A stretch of DNA of 64,000 bases from an uncultured Aquimarina sp. (lineage in GTDB: Bacteria; Bacteroidota; Bacteroidia; Flavobacteriales; Flavobacteriaceae), in the NCBI RefSeq assembly GCF_947492405.1, contig NZ_CANLMP010000010.1:1-64000 (forward strand). The letters are read 5' to 3'. Below the pieces are notes generated by a model. The model had not been told where the DNA came from. It saw only the letters and a list, made by a program, of their open reading frames with translations, and ran no database searches. Each line of letters starts with the position of its first letter. Positions within the stretch are counted from its first letter, which is position 1. Positions 33,855 to 42,776 of the stretch are shown piece after piece. Made by a program: the position numbers and the translations under genes.

Positions 33855-34490
33855 ATGCCTCTTTACAAAACTATAACAGTTGATCAAAGCACTAATATAT
33901 TGATTTGGAAGATAGAAGAATCTTTTGAAGCGTTGTCTGAAGGGATTGAGTTAACCAATCATTGTCAAAATAGAGTAGATAACATGAAATCCGATATGCA
34001 TAAGCGAGGTTTTATGAGTATTAGACATTTGTTAGCAATTTTTGGATATACAGATCATGATCTATACTATGACGATTTTGGGAAGCCTCACCTAAAAGAT
34101 GGAAAACAAATTTCAATAACACATTCTTATGAATATGCAGGAATAATTGTTAGTGATAAACTTGTAGGTATTGATATTGAAAAACAGCGTGAAAAAATTC
34201 ATCGGATCGCTCATAAATTTGTAGAATCAGAACAAGAATTTGTAAGTAAACATAAAGAGGAAGAAAAAACACGTGTATTAACAGTTATTTGGGGAGCAAA
34301 AGAATCTTTATATAAATTATACGGAACTGCGGGATTGAGTTTTGAGCAAAACATACATATTATGCCGTTTGATCTAAATATGCCATTTACGGCCGGAAGT
34401 GTTCATCATAATGGTAAAATCAGTCATTATGATATAACTTTTGCAGAGTTCGATGGTTTTACCTGTGTGTATGCCTTACCATATGTATAA
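33855..34490 (+). CDS. 4'-phosphopantetheinyl transferase superfamily protein
   Basis: 211 residues from ATG 33855 (MPLYKTITVDQSTNILIWK); a longer frame runs into the ahcY promoter. Family motifs: ISITHSYEYAGIIVSD, GIDIEKQREKIHRIA (Mg-binding Asp/Glu) and WGAKESLYKLYG (catalytic Glu/Lys). It transfers phosphopantetheine from CoA to carrier proteins. Sfp-like length suggests a broad-range enzyme rather than AcpS. Divergent from ahcY. Confidence 0.9.
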   Translation: MPLYKTITVDQSTNILIWKIEESFEALSEGIELTNHCQNRVDNMKSDMHKRGFMSIRHLLAIFGYTDHDLYYDDFGKPHLKDGKQISITHSYEYAGIIVSDKLVGIDIEKQREKIHRIAHKFVESEQEFVSKHKEEEKTRVLTVIWGAKESLYKLYGTAGLSFEQNIHIMPFDLNMPFTAGSVHHNGKISHYDITFAEFDGFTCVYALPYV

Positions 34491-34544
34491 TCATTAGACA
34501 ATACTTACCTTCGTACTTCTAAAATCGTAAATCTTAATTATCAC

Positions 34545-34805
34545 ATGCAAGTATCAATAGAACTAACACTTACCCCTTTACAAAGTGATTTCGAAGAACA
34601 TATTATTCGATTTATTAAAAGGTTAAGGTCTTCAGAATTTACTGTTTTAGAAAATCCATTAAGTACCCAGGTATATGGAGATTATGATAAGATGATGCTC
34701 TTCTTGACAGAAGAAATTAAGAAGGCGTTTGGAGATATGGAACACGTTTTAGTATATATGAAAATGGTAAAAAGTAATAGAAGTGATTATGAACCAAATT
34801 TTTGA
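34545..34805 (+). CDS. thiamine-binding (YkoF/MTH1187-like) protein
   Basis: 86 residues with a ferredoxin-like alpha/beta pattern: MQVSIELTLTPLQSDFEEHI, then PLSTQVYGDYDKMMLFLTEE, which fits the Thiamine_BP family. It overlaps the start of the PnuC-like gene by 17 bp, so the two are coupled. The pairing hints that the transporter may move thiamine or a precursor, although the kinase downstream suggests nicotinamide riboside. No TPP riboswitch precedes it. Confidence 0.7.
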   Translation: MQVSIELTLTPLQSDFEEHIIRFIKRLRSSEFTVLENPLSTQVYGDYDKMMLFLTEEIKKAFGDMEHVLVYMKMVKSNRSDYEPNF

Positions 34806-35421
34806 TTTTCTCTTTGGTCAATATACAGCATATTCTACACTGGATATTTCTTTAGAAATCACAGCAGTTTTATTTGGAATTGCAAGTGTTTTCTTTGCTT
34901 GGTTTAATAAAATATGGGTATATCCTACAGGTTTAGTAAGTACTTCGATTTATGTGTATTTACTTTTAAAATGGTCCTTATTAGGTGATATGATGATCAA
35001 TGCCTACTATTTTATAATGAGTATTTATGGTTGGTACGTTTGGACAAGAAAAATTGACGAAACTCATACTACTCCTATCTCCAGAACAAACTCAAAGGAG
35101 AAAATCATAGAAATAACAATTTTTATTGCGACATTAATTTTTGTTTACGTCGTATATAAAACATTTGATAAATGGAATGATTGGACAGCTTATGTAGATA
35201 CATTGACAACAGCTATATTTTTTGTTGGTATGTGGTTGATGGCTAAAAGAAAAATTGAGAATTGGATTTTTTGGATACTGGGTGATATTATTTCTGTTCC
35301 CTTATATTTTTATAAAGGGTTTACATTTACCAGTTTTCAATATTTGATTTTTACAATTATGGCAATTCAAGGGTATTTAGCATGGAAGAAAAGCTTAGAC
35401 AAAACACTAGTAACTGCTTAA
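34789..35421 (+). CDS. pnuC: PnuC-family vitamin transporter
   Basis: 210 residues from ATG 34789 (MNQIFDFLFGQYTAYSTLD), seven or eight membrane helices with the family aromatic blocks WFNKIWVYPTGLVSTSIYV, YYFIMSIYGWYVW and WIFWILGDIISVPLYFY. PnuC proteins import nicotinamide riboside; PnuT relatives import thiamine by facilitated diffusion, with trapping by a cytoplasmic kinase. Such a kinase gene overlaps its 3' end by 40 bp. Substrate is therefore either vitamin. Confidence 0.88.
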   Translation: MNQIFDFLFGQYTAYSTLDISLEITAVLFGIASVFFAWFNKIWVYPTGLVSTSIYVYLLLKWSLLGDMMINAYYFIMSIYGWYVWTRKIDETHTTPISRTNSKEKIIEITIFIATLIFVYVVYKTFDKWNDWTAYVDTLTTAIFFVGMWLMAKRKIENWIFWILGDIISVPLYFYKGFTFTSFQYLIFTIMAIQGYLAWKKSLDKTLVTA

Positions 35422-35945
35422 AGATAGTATTGTTTGGCCCGGAATCAACCGGTAAAACTACTCTATCTAAACAATTAGCTAAACATTACAATACTTCTTG
35501 GGTGCCAGAATATATGAGAGAGTACCTTCAGAAAAAATGGGATACTGATAAAGAAGTATGTACTTATGAGGATTTGATTCCGATCGCGGTAGGACAAATG
35601 CAGTTAGAAAATGAAATCATAAAAGAATCAAACAAAATATTATTTTGCGATACGAATCTTCTTGAGATCAAAGTGTATTCCGAGGCATATTATAATGGAT
35701 CGGTCCCTGAAATGATACGTAAATTTTCATCAGAAAACAGTTATGATTTGTATCTTTTAACTTATATTGACACACCTTGGATTCCTGATGATCTAAGAGA
35801 TAAACCATATCAGAGAGAAGAAATGTTTTTGCGTTTTAAAGAATCTCTGGAGCAAAACAATTGTAAGTACATTATATTAAAAGGAGATGCTGAATCTCGT
35901 TTTAAAAAAGCAATAAAAACTATTGATCAATTAATAGAGAAGTAA
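35382..35945 (+). CDS. NadR-like AAA/P-loop ribosylnicotinamide kinase
   Basis: 187 residues: Walker A GPESTGKTTLSKQL, then EYMREYLQKKW, Walker B-like ILFCDTNLLEIKVYSE and the lid region YLLTYIDTPWIPDDLRDKP, all typical of the kinase half of NadR. The adenylyltransferase and repressor domains are missing. It probably phosphorylates the substrate brought in by the overlapping PnuC protein and so traps it. Confidence 0.85.
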   Translation: MEEKLRQNTSNCLKIVLFGPESTGKTTLSKQLAKHYNTSWVPEYMREYLQKKWDTDKEVCTYEDLIPIAVGQMQLENEIIKESNKILFCDTNLLEIKVYSEAYYNGSVPEMIRKFSSENSYDLYLLTYIDTPWIPDDLRDKPYQREEMFLRFKESLEQNNCKYIILKGDAESRFKKAIKTIDQLIEK

Positions 35946-35946
35946 C

Positions 35947-37512
35947 GTGAATATTACAGATAAAGATATCAAACTGATTACATCCAAAGGCTTGACTGTA
36001 GAAAAAGTACTATCGCAGATCGAGACATTTAAAAATGAAATTCCTTTTGTGGCATTAAGAAGTGCTGCTAGTCTTGATAATGGGATTTTAAGATTTTCTG
36101 AGCACTACCAGTCCGAACTGACTAAGTTGTATGAGTCTAGATCCTCTAATCTGGATACAATAAAATTTGTACCAGCTTCTGGTGCTGCTACTAGAATGTT
36201 TAAAGAATTATTTAAATTTTTGGATAACTATGAGTACGAAAAAGAAAGTTTGAACTCATATACAAATCACGAAAAGGCAAATGCAATACGACTATTTTTA
36301 ATAGGTTTAGAAAAATTTCCTTTTTATGACATAGTAATGCAAAAAATAAGGAGTTCTTATCCTAATTTTGAATCTTTATCAGAAGGAAGACAGCTCTATA
36401 TTTTTATCGAAATGATGCTAAAAGAAAAAGGACTGAATTTTGGAGTATACCCAAAAGGATTATTGCCTTTTCATAAATACACAAATAGTATATCTACTTC
36501 GTTTGAAGAACATTTGTTCGAGGCTGCAGGATATAACAAAAATGTCAAAGGAGATTCTAAATTACATTTTACAATTTCTAAGGAGCATCTCGATGCATTT
36601 AAGGATGAATTCGAAAGGATAAAGAAAAAAGTAGAAGAAAAAACAGATACTAATTTTATAATTACATATTCTTTTCAAAAATCAGAAACGGATACTATTG
36701 CAGTAGATAAAAACAATGAGCCGTTTAGAACGGAAGATGGTTCTATACTATTTAGACCAGGAGGTCACGGAGCATTGATCGAAAATCTAAATGATCTGGA
36801 TGCGGATATCGTATATATTAAAAATATAGACAATGTTGTAGTTCGTAAATATCAGGATGAGGTCTCAGGATATAAAAAGGTGCTGGCAGGTAAATTAATT
36901 GAAATTCAGGATGAGGTTTTTAGGATATTAAATGCAATTGATAAAAATGTTCCGTCAGAAGCTGAATTAAAGGACATCAAGAAGTTTTTGGTGCAGCAAC
37001 TTAATGTGAGGTTGCCTTTGGATTTTGATAAATTTTCCGAGAAATATAAACTTCAATTTCTAAAAGAATCATTAAACAGACCAATTAGAGTATGTGGTAT
37101 GGTAATTAATGAAGGAGAACCTGGTGGAGGACCTTTTTGGATAAAAAGAGAGAATGGGAGATTAGTTTTACAGATTATCGAAACCCCGCAAATAAATATA
37201 AAAGATAATAGACAGCGAGATATTTTAAAAAGTGCAACTCACTTCAACCCTGTAGATTTGGTTTGTGGTGTGCGTGATTACAAAGGAAATAAGTTTAATT
37301 TACTTGATTTTGTAGATCCGGATGCAGGTTTTATAACAACGAAATCTCTTAATGGACAAGTATTAAAAGCATTAGAATTACCAGGATTATGGAACGGTGC
37401 GATGGCGAATTGGATTAGTGTTTTTGTAGAAGTACCTTTAACTACATTTAATCCTGTAAAAACAGTAAATGATCTATTAAAGTCTGCACATCAAGTAAAA
37501 CTTTTTTCGTGA
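35947..37512 (+). CDS. DUF4301 family protein
   Basis: 521 residues from a GTG start directly after the kinase stop. Features: VPASGAATRMFKELFKFL (a nucleotidyltransferase-like glycine/Arg stretch), LFRPGGHGALIENLNDLDADIVYIKNIDN and RVCGMVINEGEPGGGPFWIK. The first two resemble sugar-phosphate nucleotidyltransferase motifs, so an NTP-using enzyme is plausible, but no activity is established that I know of. Overlaps the next gene by 4 bp. Confidence 0.85.
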   Translation: MNITDKDIKLITSKGLTVEKVLSQIETFKNEIPFVALRSAASLDNGILRFSEHYQSELTKLYESRSSNLDTIKFVPASGAATRMFKELFKFLDNYEYEKESLNSYTNHEKANAIRLFLIGLEKFPFYDIVMQKIRSSYPNFESLSEGRQLYIFIEMMLKEKGLNFGVYPKGLLPFHKYTNSISTSFEEHLFEAAGYNKNVKGDSKLHFTISKEHLDAFKDEFERIKKKVEEKTDTNFIITYSFQKSETDTIAVDKNNEPFRTEDGSILFRPGGHGALIENLNDLDADIVYIKNIDNVVVRKYQDEVSGYKKVLAGKLIEIQDEVFRILNAIDKNVPSEAELKDIKKFLVQQLNVRLPLDFDKFSEKYKLQFLKESLNRPIRVCGMVINEGEPGGGPFWIKRENGRLVLQIIETPQINIKDNRQRDILKSATHFNPVDLVCGVRDYKGNKFNLLDFVDPDAGFITTKSLNGQVLKALELPGLWNGAMANWISVFVEVPLTTFNPVKTVNDLLKSAHQVKLFS

Positions 37513-37910
37513 ATATTTCAGTTGTATTAAATGAATTAAAGTTCAAAGGCATTAGAAGTTATGGTGCTGGTGGCCAGCATGTTAATAAGGTTTCTTCTAA
37601 AGTAGAGCTTAGTTTTAATATAAATGATTCTAAAGGGCTTACCGATGAAGAAAAGTTACGAATTACTAACAAGTTAAAATCACGAATCACTAAATCAGAT
37701 GAATTAATTTTGCAATGTGGAGATACGAGAAGTCAACACAGAAATAAAGAACTTGTAATTAGTAGGTTTTTAGAGATCATAAAAGCAAGTTTGTATATAC
37801 CTAAACCAAGAAAAGCTTCTAGGCCCTCTAAGTCTTCTGTTAGAAAACGTTTGGAAAGCAAAAAAAGACAAGCATTTAAAAAATCTAATCGAAAAAAACC
37901 TCTATTGTAA
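37509..37910 (+). CDS. arfB: ArfB/YaeJ-like ribosome rescue hydrolase
   Basis: 133 residues from a GTG overlapping the previous stop (GTGA). The release-factor catalytic motif GAGGQHVNKVSSKVEL is complete (GGQ), and the C-terminal tail is strongly basic (KASRPSKSSVRKRLESKKR, FKKSNRKKP), as in ArfB, where it enters the mRNA channel of stalled ribosomes. It hydrolyses peptidyl-tRNA on non-stop complexes. Confidence 0.92.
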   Translation: MNISVVLNELKFKGIRSYGAGGQHVNKVSSKVELSFNINDSKGLTDEEKLRITNKLKSRITKSDELILQCGDTRSQHRNKELVISRFLEIIKASLYIPKPRKASRPSKSSVRKRLESKKRQAFKKSNRKKPLL

Positions 37911-37919
37911 TTATCCCTT

Positions 37920-37956
37920 CACACAAAAGTGTGTATAATTTCTACACTTTTGTGTG
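37920..37956. terminator. 13-bp perfect hairpin after arfB
   Basis: CACACAAAAGTGT, 11-nt loop, ACACTTTTGTGTG. Long perfect stem 10 bp past the stop, but no T-run on the forward strand; either an inefficient terminator or a 3'-end stabiliser. Confidence 0.55.
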
Positions 37957-38109
37957 GAATCTACAGATTTCCACAGATTCTAGATCTACATAAAAATACC
38001 TAAACATCTGATAATCAGTTAATTTTATATATTTTTTTGTCTGATTATTTTTTGGAACAATTATTCCTCTACATATAATCGTAAAACAAGTGTTTACAAT
38101 TATAATCAA

Positions 38110-38439
38110 ATGAAAAATTTACAAATGATCATCGCTATAGTAGTTAGTATTATATCAGCACAAGGAGTGATAGCTCAAGATGAATTGGCTGAGAATGATG
38201 GATGGGAGTTTATGGATTATGAATATGAACTACAGGAGTATACGGAAATTGAAATTGTAGAATTACCAATGACAATTCAAGACGCTGCTGCAAGAGATTT
38301 TGAGAACTTACGTATTTACAAAGCATATATATCTAAAGATAATTCGTATAAGATTGTTCTTAGAGGTAAAGATAACTACACAAAAGTTGTATTTGCAAGC
38401 GCTAATGGCGAATGGATAAAGCCAGACGACAAATCTTAA
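38110..38439 (+). CDS. small secreted protein, PepSY-like (109 aa)
   Basis: Signal peptide MKNLQMIIAIVVSIISAQG ending VIAQ; the mature part starts DELAENDGWEFMDYEYELQ, is acidic, then has a strand-rich end (IYKAYISKDNSYKIVLRG, YTKVVFASANGEWI) like one PepSY-type repeat. No catalytic motif. A promoter could not be fixed. It is a stand-alone gene with a structured 3' end. Confidence 0.65.
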   Translation: MKNLQMIIAIVVSIISAQGVIAQDELAENDGWEFMDYEYELQEYTEIEIVELPMTIQDAAARDFENLRIYKAYISKDNSYKIVLRGKDNYTKVVFASANGEWIKPDDKS

Positions 38440-38457
38440 ATCTAGGGGTAGAAAAGG

Positions 38458-38485
38458 ATATCGTTTTGCAACCAAAAGACGATAT
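38458..38485 (+). other. 3'-UTR hairpin before terminator
   Basis: ATATCGT...ACGATAT with additional TTT/AAA pairing forms a hairpin 19 bp after the stop at 38439, immediately before the terminator at 38502. The pair could yield a stable 3'-derived RNA. Speculative. Confidence 0.4.
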
Positions 38486-38501
38486 AAAGTTGTTTAGTGC
38501 T

Positions 38502-38540
38502 AAAAAGAGACCCAATCCCAAGGGTCTCTTTTTTATTTTT
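38502..38540 (+). terminator. strong intrinsic terminator
   Basis: AAAAAGAGACCC, loop AATCCCAA, GGGTCTCTTTTTT with continued T-rich tract. Ends the transcript of the 38110 gene. Confidence 0.93.
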
Positions 38541-38622
38541 AGGTTTCTTTTATGTTAGAGAATAATTAAATGTTTTTAATGTTTAATTTTATACCATACA
38601 TTTAAAATTAAATGATATCAAT

Positions 38623-39975
38623 ATGTCCAAATTACTGATAGTTGAAGATGATGTAGCTTTTTGTACGATGCTCAAAACTTTTTTACAAAAAAAAGGATAT
38701 GACGTATCTACTTCATTTTCTGGTAATGAAGCCGTTTTACAGATTCAAGAGCATACGTTTGATATTGTACTAACGGATGTAAGATTACCGGATAGAGATG
38801 GTATCACTTTGTTAGACGATATTAGAGCTAAGAATCCTAAGACTCAGGTTGTGATTATGACTGGTTATGCAGAAATAAACATGGCGGTTAATGCTATAAA
38901 GCAAGGAGCATTTGATTATGTTTCTAAACCTTTTAATCCTGATAAGATACTTCAGATTATTGAAAAAGCATTAAAAGTTGATACTAACGAGCCTGAATTT
39001 GGAGATAGTAAAGCACCTAAAAAGGAAGAGAAGATTGCTCGTACAAATAATTCTTTTGTAAAAGGAATCAGTGACGCTTCTAAAAAACTTAATGAATATG
39101 TCGCATTAGTGGCTCCTACTCGTATGTCTGTATTGGTTATTGGAGATAGTGGTACCGGAAAAGAATATGTGGCTAGTAGTATACATAAAGCAAGTAAAAG
39201 AGCCGATAAACCATTTGTGCCGGTCGATTGTGGAGCGATTCCAAAAGAGATTGCATCAAGTGAATTTTTTGGGCATATCAAAGGTTCTTTTACAGGAGCT
39301 GTAAATGATAAAGTTGGTCATTTTGAAGCAGCTAATGGGGGAACCTTATTTTTAGATGAAATAGGTAATCTTAGTTATGAATTACAAGTTCAGCTTCTTA
39401 GGGCATTACAAGAAAGAAAGATTAAACCTGTGGGAAGTAATAAAGAGATAGAAGTTGATATCCGTGTTATAGCAGCTACAAATGAGGATCTTAGTAATGC
39501 AGTAAAAGAAGGAGAGTTTAGAGAAGATCTATATCATCGCCTGAATGAGTTTTCTATAAAAGTACCACCATTAAAAGATAGAATCGAAGATTTGATGTTG
39601 TTTGCAAATTATTTTCTAGAGGAGTCTAATGTAGAGTTGGATAAGCATGTTGTTGGATTTGCCGATGAAGTATTGGATACATTTAAGAAATATGATTGGC
39701 CAGGAAATCTAAGAGAATTAAAAAATATTGTAAAAAGATCCGTATTGCTTTCTCAGAATGATATGATTACTATGGATGTTCTACCTAACGATGTTGCATA
39801 TGCTTCTCATAATGCCAAACAAACCTATGGATTATTTAAGAGTCAAAATGAACAAGAATTGATTTTGGATGCTTTAGAAAAAGCAAACGGTAATAAAGCA
39901 AAGGCAGCAAGAATGCTCGATATAGATAGAAAGACCCTCTATAATAAATTAAAGCAATATGATATCAGTCTTTAG
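38623..39975 (+). CDS. NtrC-family sigma-54 response regulator
   Basis: 450 residues. Receiver domain 1-120 with phosphoacceptor Asp53 in DIVLTDVRLPDRDG; AAA+ domain about 145-380 with Walker A GDSGTGKEYV, the sigma-54 loop motif GSFTGAVNDK (variant of GAFTGA) and Walker B GGTLFLDEIGNL; Fis-type HTH at the end (NKAKAARMLDIDRKTLYNKL). It converges on the hybrid kinase gene, sharing 4 bp at their stops. That neighbour is a plausible partner. Targets unknown. Confidence 0.94.
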   Translation: MSKLLIVEDDVAFCTMLKTFLQKKGYDVSTSFSGNEAVLQIQEHTFDIVLTDVRLPDRDGITLLDDIRAKNPKTQVVIMTGYAEINMAVNAIKQGAFDYVSKPFNPDKILQIIEKALKVDTNEPEFGDSKAPKKEEKIARTNNSFVKGISDASKKLNEYVALVAPTRMSVLVIGDSGTGKEYVASSIHKASKRADKPFVPVDCGAIPKEIASSEFFGHIKGSFTGAVNDKVGHFEAANGGTLFLDEIGNLSYELQVQLLRALQERKIKPVGSNKEIEVDIRVIAATNEDLSNAVKEGEFREDLYHRLNEFSIKVPPLKDRIEDLMLFANYFLEESNVELDKHVVGFADEVLDTFKKYDWPGNLRELKNIVKRSVLLSQNDMITMDVLPNDVAYASHNAKQTYGLFKSQNEQELILDALEKANGNKAKAARMLDIDRKTLYNKLKQYDISL

Positions 39976-42404
39976 TTTTTAACTTTAAGCTTATCAATTA
40001 GATCTTCTATTTTATTTACTCCTTTCTCTGTTAGTTCAAGAATTTCCTTATTATCTAACTCATAGTCATCTTGATGTTCCAATGTGTCTAAAATTGGTAC
40101 GATTTCTTTTGCTTTTATTTGTTTAAACATTGGTAACATTTTATGTGCAAGACGTTTAATCTGTTCAAAATTATGACTATCAATGGCAGACTTAAGTTCT
40201 TTTATATGATCCGTGGTGCTAATACAAAAAGTTTCTAAAATGGCATAAAGTGATTCTGTATCTCCCTGAGCAAAAAGCATCAGGTCACTCAAAGAGTAGT
40301 TCGCTTCTTTTTCTTTATCTGACATTGGATTTTCATAGTCAAGATCGACAGCATCAATTTTTAAAATATTAGTTATTAAATCTATTAAAGCCTGTGGAGC
40401 ATAAGGTTTACGAAGACTTCCTGAAAAACCAGCTTCTTCATACTCTGATACAGAAGTATCTGTTCTACCAGATAAAGCAATAATTGGTAAATCTTTATAA
40501 GAAGTATTATTTCTAATAGCTTTTAGTAGTTCGAAACCATCCATTTTAGGCATTTGTATATCCGTAAGAATTAGATCATAGTTGTTTTTCTTTAAAAGTT
40601 CTAAGGCGTCTAAGCCATTTTCACAGATATCGTACGATAGACTAATCAGCGATGCTACTTCACTGGTTAAATCTAATTGACTAAGATCGTCATCAACAAT
40701 GAGAGCTTTTTTGTTCGTGAAATGCTGAATTTCTAAAGGCTCATTTTCTTCCTCAGAAATTTGTGTCTTAGCAAGCTTAATCGGGATACAAAAACTAAAA
40801 TTACTACCTTCTTCAGGTTCACTTTCTAATTTTATCTTTCCATTAAGAAGTTTAATTATTTTTTTAGTAATGGCTAAACCAAGACCAAAACCACCATATT
40901 TTTTTTCAGTATCATCATCTCCTTGCGAAAACTCTTCGAAAATGAATTTCTGCTGCTCCTTTGTTATTCCAATACCAGTATCTTTTACAGAAATAATAAG
41001 CTCTTTTTCTGCAAGACCATTTTGTGTGATTTTACTATCAATTGTGATGGATCCTTGATCCGTAAATTTGTATGCGTTATTCAATAAATTAGTCAGTACT
41101 TGTTTGATTCTAAAAGGGTCTCCTAAATATTGTTTGTTTAGCTCTCTGTCTGAATTTATTAAGATTTCTAAATTCTTACTGTCATTTAAAGGAATGACAC
41201 TGGTAATCGTGTTTTCGATTAATTTTTTAGGAGAAAAAGGTAATTCTTCAATCACCATTCTACCAGCTTCAAGCTTTGATAGGTCAAGGAGATCGTTTAC
41301 TAAATGGAGAATATAATCAGATGATTTTTTTAGATGACCTAAATAATGCTTTTGTTTATTAGTTAAGCCAGTTTTTTCCAATAAATCAGAATATCCAATC
41401 ACAGTATTCAGAGGAGAACGGAGATCGTGGGTTACCGTGTTTATAAGGGATTCTCTGGTTTTTAATAAAGACTCTTTATATATTTTTTCAGCTTCTAATT
41501 CGTTTCTATATTTCTGACTCTTAGATACGTCTTTCGTAATTAAAAAGAGAAATAGAATAGCAATTAATAAGCTGATAGCAGTTATAATAATGATAAAATT
41601 GGCAGTTTTATCAAGTATGTTATTTGATCTTTCCAGTTTTGCTACATATTCTTTCCGTTCGCTATCCTCTATCGCCGCCATTAAATCACGAAGCTGCTTA
41701 GTGATAATCTGATCATTTTTTAAGAGTTTGTTTTCTCTTGCCGTAATTTGGCGTTCGTACCTTCTGTCTTTTTCCTCTACCTCTATTAGTACTTTATAAA
41801 AATGATTGGCTACAGAATCTAAAGTCTGACTTGTCAAACGTTCTTCATTATCTTTTTTTGACCAACTTAGAAGGTTTTTTATTAATTTTTTTGTAGCAGG
41901 ATTATAATCCTTAATACGCTTGTCTAAATCAAGATAATTACCATATTCTTTACTTGATTTTTTGAGTTGATCAATTACATTTTCTTTTAAACCTTTTTCT
42001 TTTCGTTGCTCATATATAGCAATAAGCTTTTCGAAATTTTTGTTTTTACTATCGATAAGTATTTTTATACTATCAATTTTATTAGACTGAAACGTATCTA
42101 AAGACATTCCTCCAACTTGGTCGATGGTTGTAATTATAGAATCGACCTTTATTTTATATGCTTCAAATTTTTCAGTATCCGAAGTTTGGATTATGTTTCT
42201 GGTTAAACTTTCGGCTTCATATAAGCCAGTGATCGCCTCTCCAACAAGTACTAACTTTTCATTATTATCATTCTTAATTTTAGTAATTTCAGAGTAATTA
42301 CCAAATTGCCTATAAATAACCCAGAAAGCAATGATCGCTAGTAGAATTGCTAATGTATATCCTGCAATTATTTTTAACGTAATTGAACGTTTTGTGTTTT
42401 TCAT
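39972..42404 (-). CDS. hybrid sensor histidine kinase with receiver and Hpt domains
   Basis: 810 residues: transmembrane helix about 10-28, coiled extracytoplasmic region about 30-265 (CHASE3-like helices), second transmembrane helix about 268-288, HisKA with THDLRSPLNTVIGYSDLL, ATPase with NLLNNAYKFTDQG, DTGIGITKEQQ and GFGLGLAITKK, receiver domain with ALIVDDDLSQLD and LILTDIQMPKMDG, and a C-terminal Hpt domain with IKRLAHKMLPMF. This is a complete His-Asp-His relay; the final acceptor may be the convergent NtrC-type regulator. Confidence 0.92.
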   Translation of the reverse strand: MKNTKRSITLKIIAGYTLAILLAIIAFWVIYRQFGNYSEITKIKNDNNEKLVLVGEAITGLYEAESLTRNIIQTSDTEKFEAYKIKVDSIITTIDQVGGMSLDTFQSNKIDSIKILIDSKNKNFEKLIAIYEQRKEKGLKENVIDQLKKSSKEYGNYLDLDKRIKDYNPATKKLIKNLLSWSKKDNEERLTSQTLDSVANHFYKVLIEVEEKDRRYERQITARENKLLKNDQIITKQLRDLMAAIEDSERKEYVAKLERSNNILDKTANFIIIITAISLLIAILFLFLITKDVSKSQKYRNELEAEKIYKESLLKTRESLINTVTHDLRSPLNTVIGYSDLLEKTGLTNKQKHYLGHLKKSSDYILHLVNDLLDLSKLEAGRMVIEELPFSPKKLIENTITSVIPLNDSKNLEILINSDRELNKQYLGDPFRIKQVLTNLLNNAYKFTDQGSITIDSKITQNGLAEKELIISVKDTGIGITKEQQKFIFEEFSQGDDDTEKKYGGFGLGLAITKKIIKLLNGKIKLESEPEEGSNFSFCIPIKLAKTQISEEENEPLEIQHFTNKKALIVDDDLSQLDLTSEVASLISLSYDICENGLDALELLKKNNYDLILTDIQMPKMDGFELLKAIRNNTSYKDLPIIALSGRTDTSVSEYEEAGFSGSLRKPYAPQALIDLITNILKIDAVDLDYENPMSDKEKEANYSLSDLMLFAQGDTESLYAILETFCISTTDHIKELKSAIDSHNFEQIKRLAHKMLPMFKQIKAKEIVPILDTLEHQDDYELDNKEILELTEKGVNKIEDLIDKLKVKN

Positions 42405-42478
42405 ACTATACTAACTTCAAAAAAACCGAAGCATTGTTTTTATGTCTAATAAAGTTACAATAAATCAATTAAACACAG

Positions 42479-42486
42479 TACTTTTG
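42479..42486 (+). promoter_or_regulatory. -7 box before the first TPP riboswitch
   Basis: TACTTTTG matches TAnnTTTG, and the riboswitch begins about 13 bp further on, so the aptamer forms at the very start of the transcript. Confidence 0.65.
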
Positions 42487-42498
42487 CAGCAAAATCTC

Positions 42499-42643
42499 AA
42501 AGGGGTGCTTTAAAAAGGTATTTGGTATGAGGTTAGGTTTGGGGTTTAAAACAATCTCACTCCTAAAACCTCACTCCTCCAACCTAATAAAGGCTGAGAT
42601 CATACCCGATGAACCTGGGCAGGTAATGCTGCCAAGGGACAGC
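42499..42643 (+). promoter_or_regulatory. TPP riboswitch 1 (thiamine TonB receptor)
   Basis: THI-box elements in order: AGGGGTGCTT (42501-42510), GGCTGAGATCATACCC (42590-42605), GAACCTGGGCAGGTAATGCT (42611-42630), GCCAAGGGAC (42631-42640). The P3 arm is enlarged by about 75 bp between the first two blocks. It precedes the TonB-dependent receptor at 42777, so uptake is turned off when thiamine diphosphate is plentiful. Confidence 0.93.
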
Positions 42644-42776
42644 AATAAGCTAATATGTCTATTTGATACATTAGCTCAATAGGGAAGTAATAAATAGTAT
42701 TGTATAGTCGGTACAATTTTAAATTAATTTTAAACCTTAGAGTAATTGCCCCTTTTATTCGTAATAATTTTTACGA

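Noticed and set aside
37920..37956. Insertion-sequence terminal repeat
   Set aside because: The 13-bp inverted repeat is a single hairpin with an 11-nt loop and no transposase nearby; best seen as a transcript-end structure.
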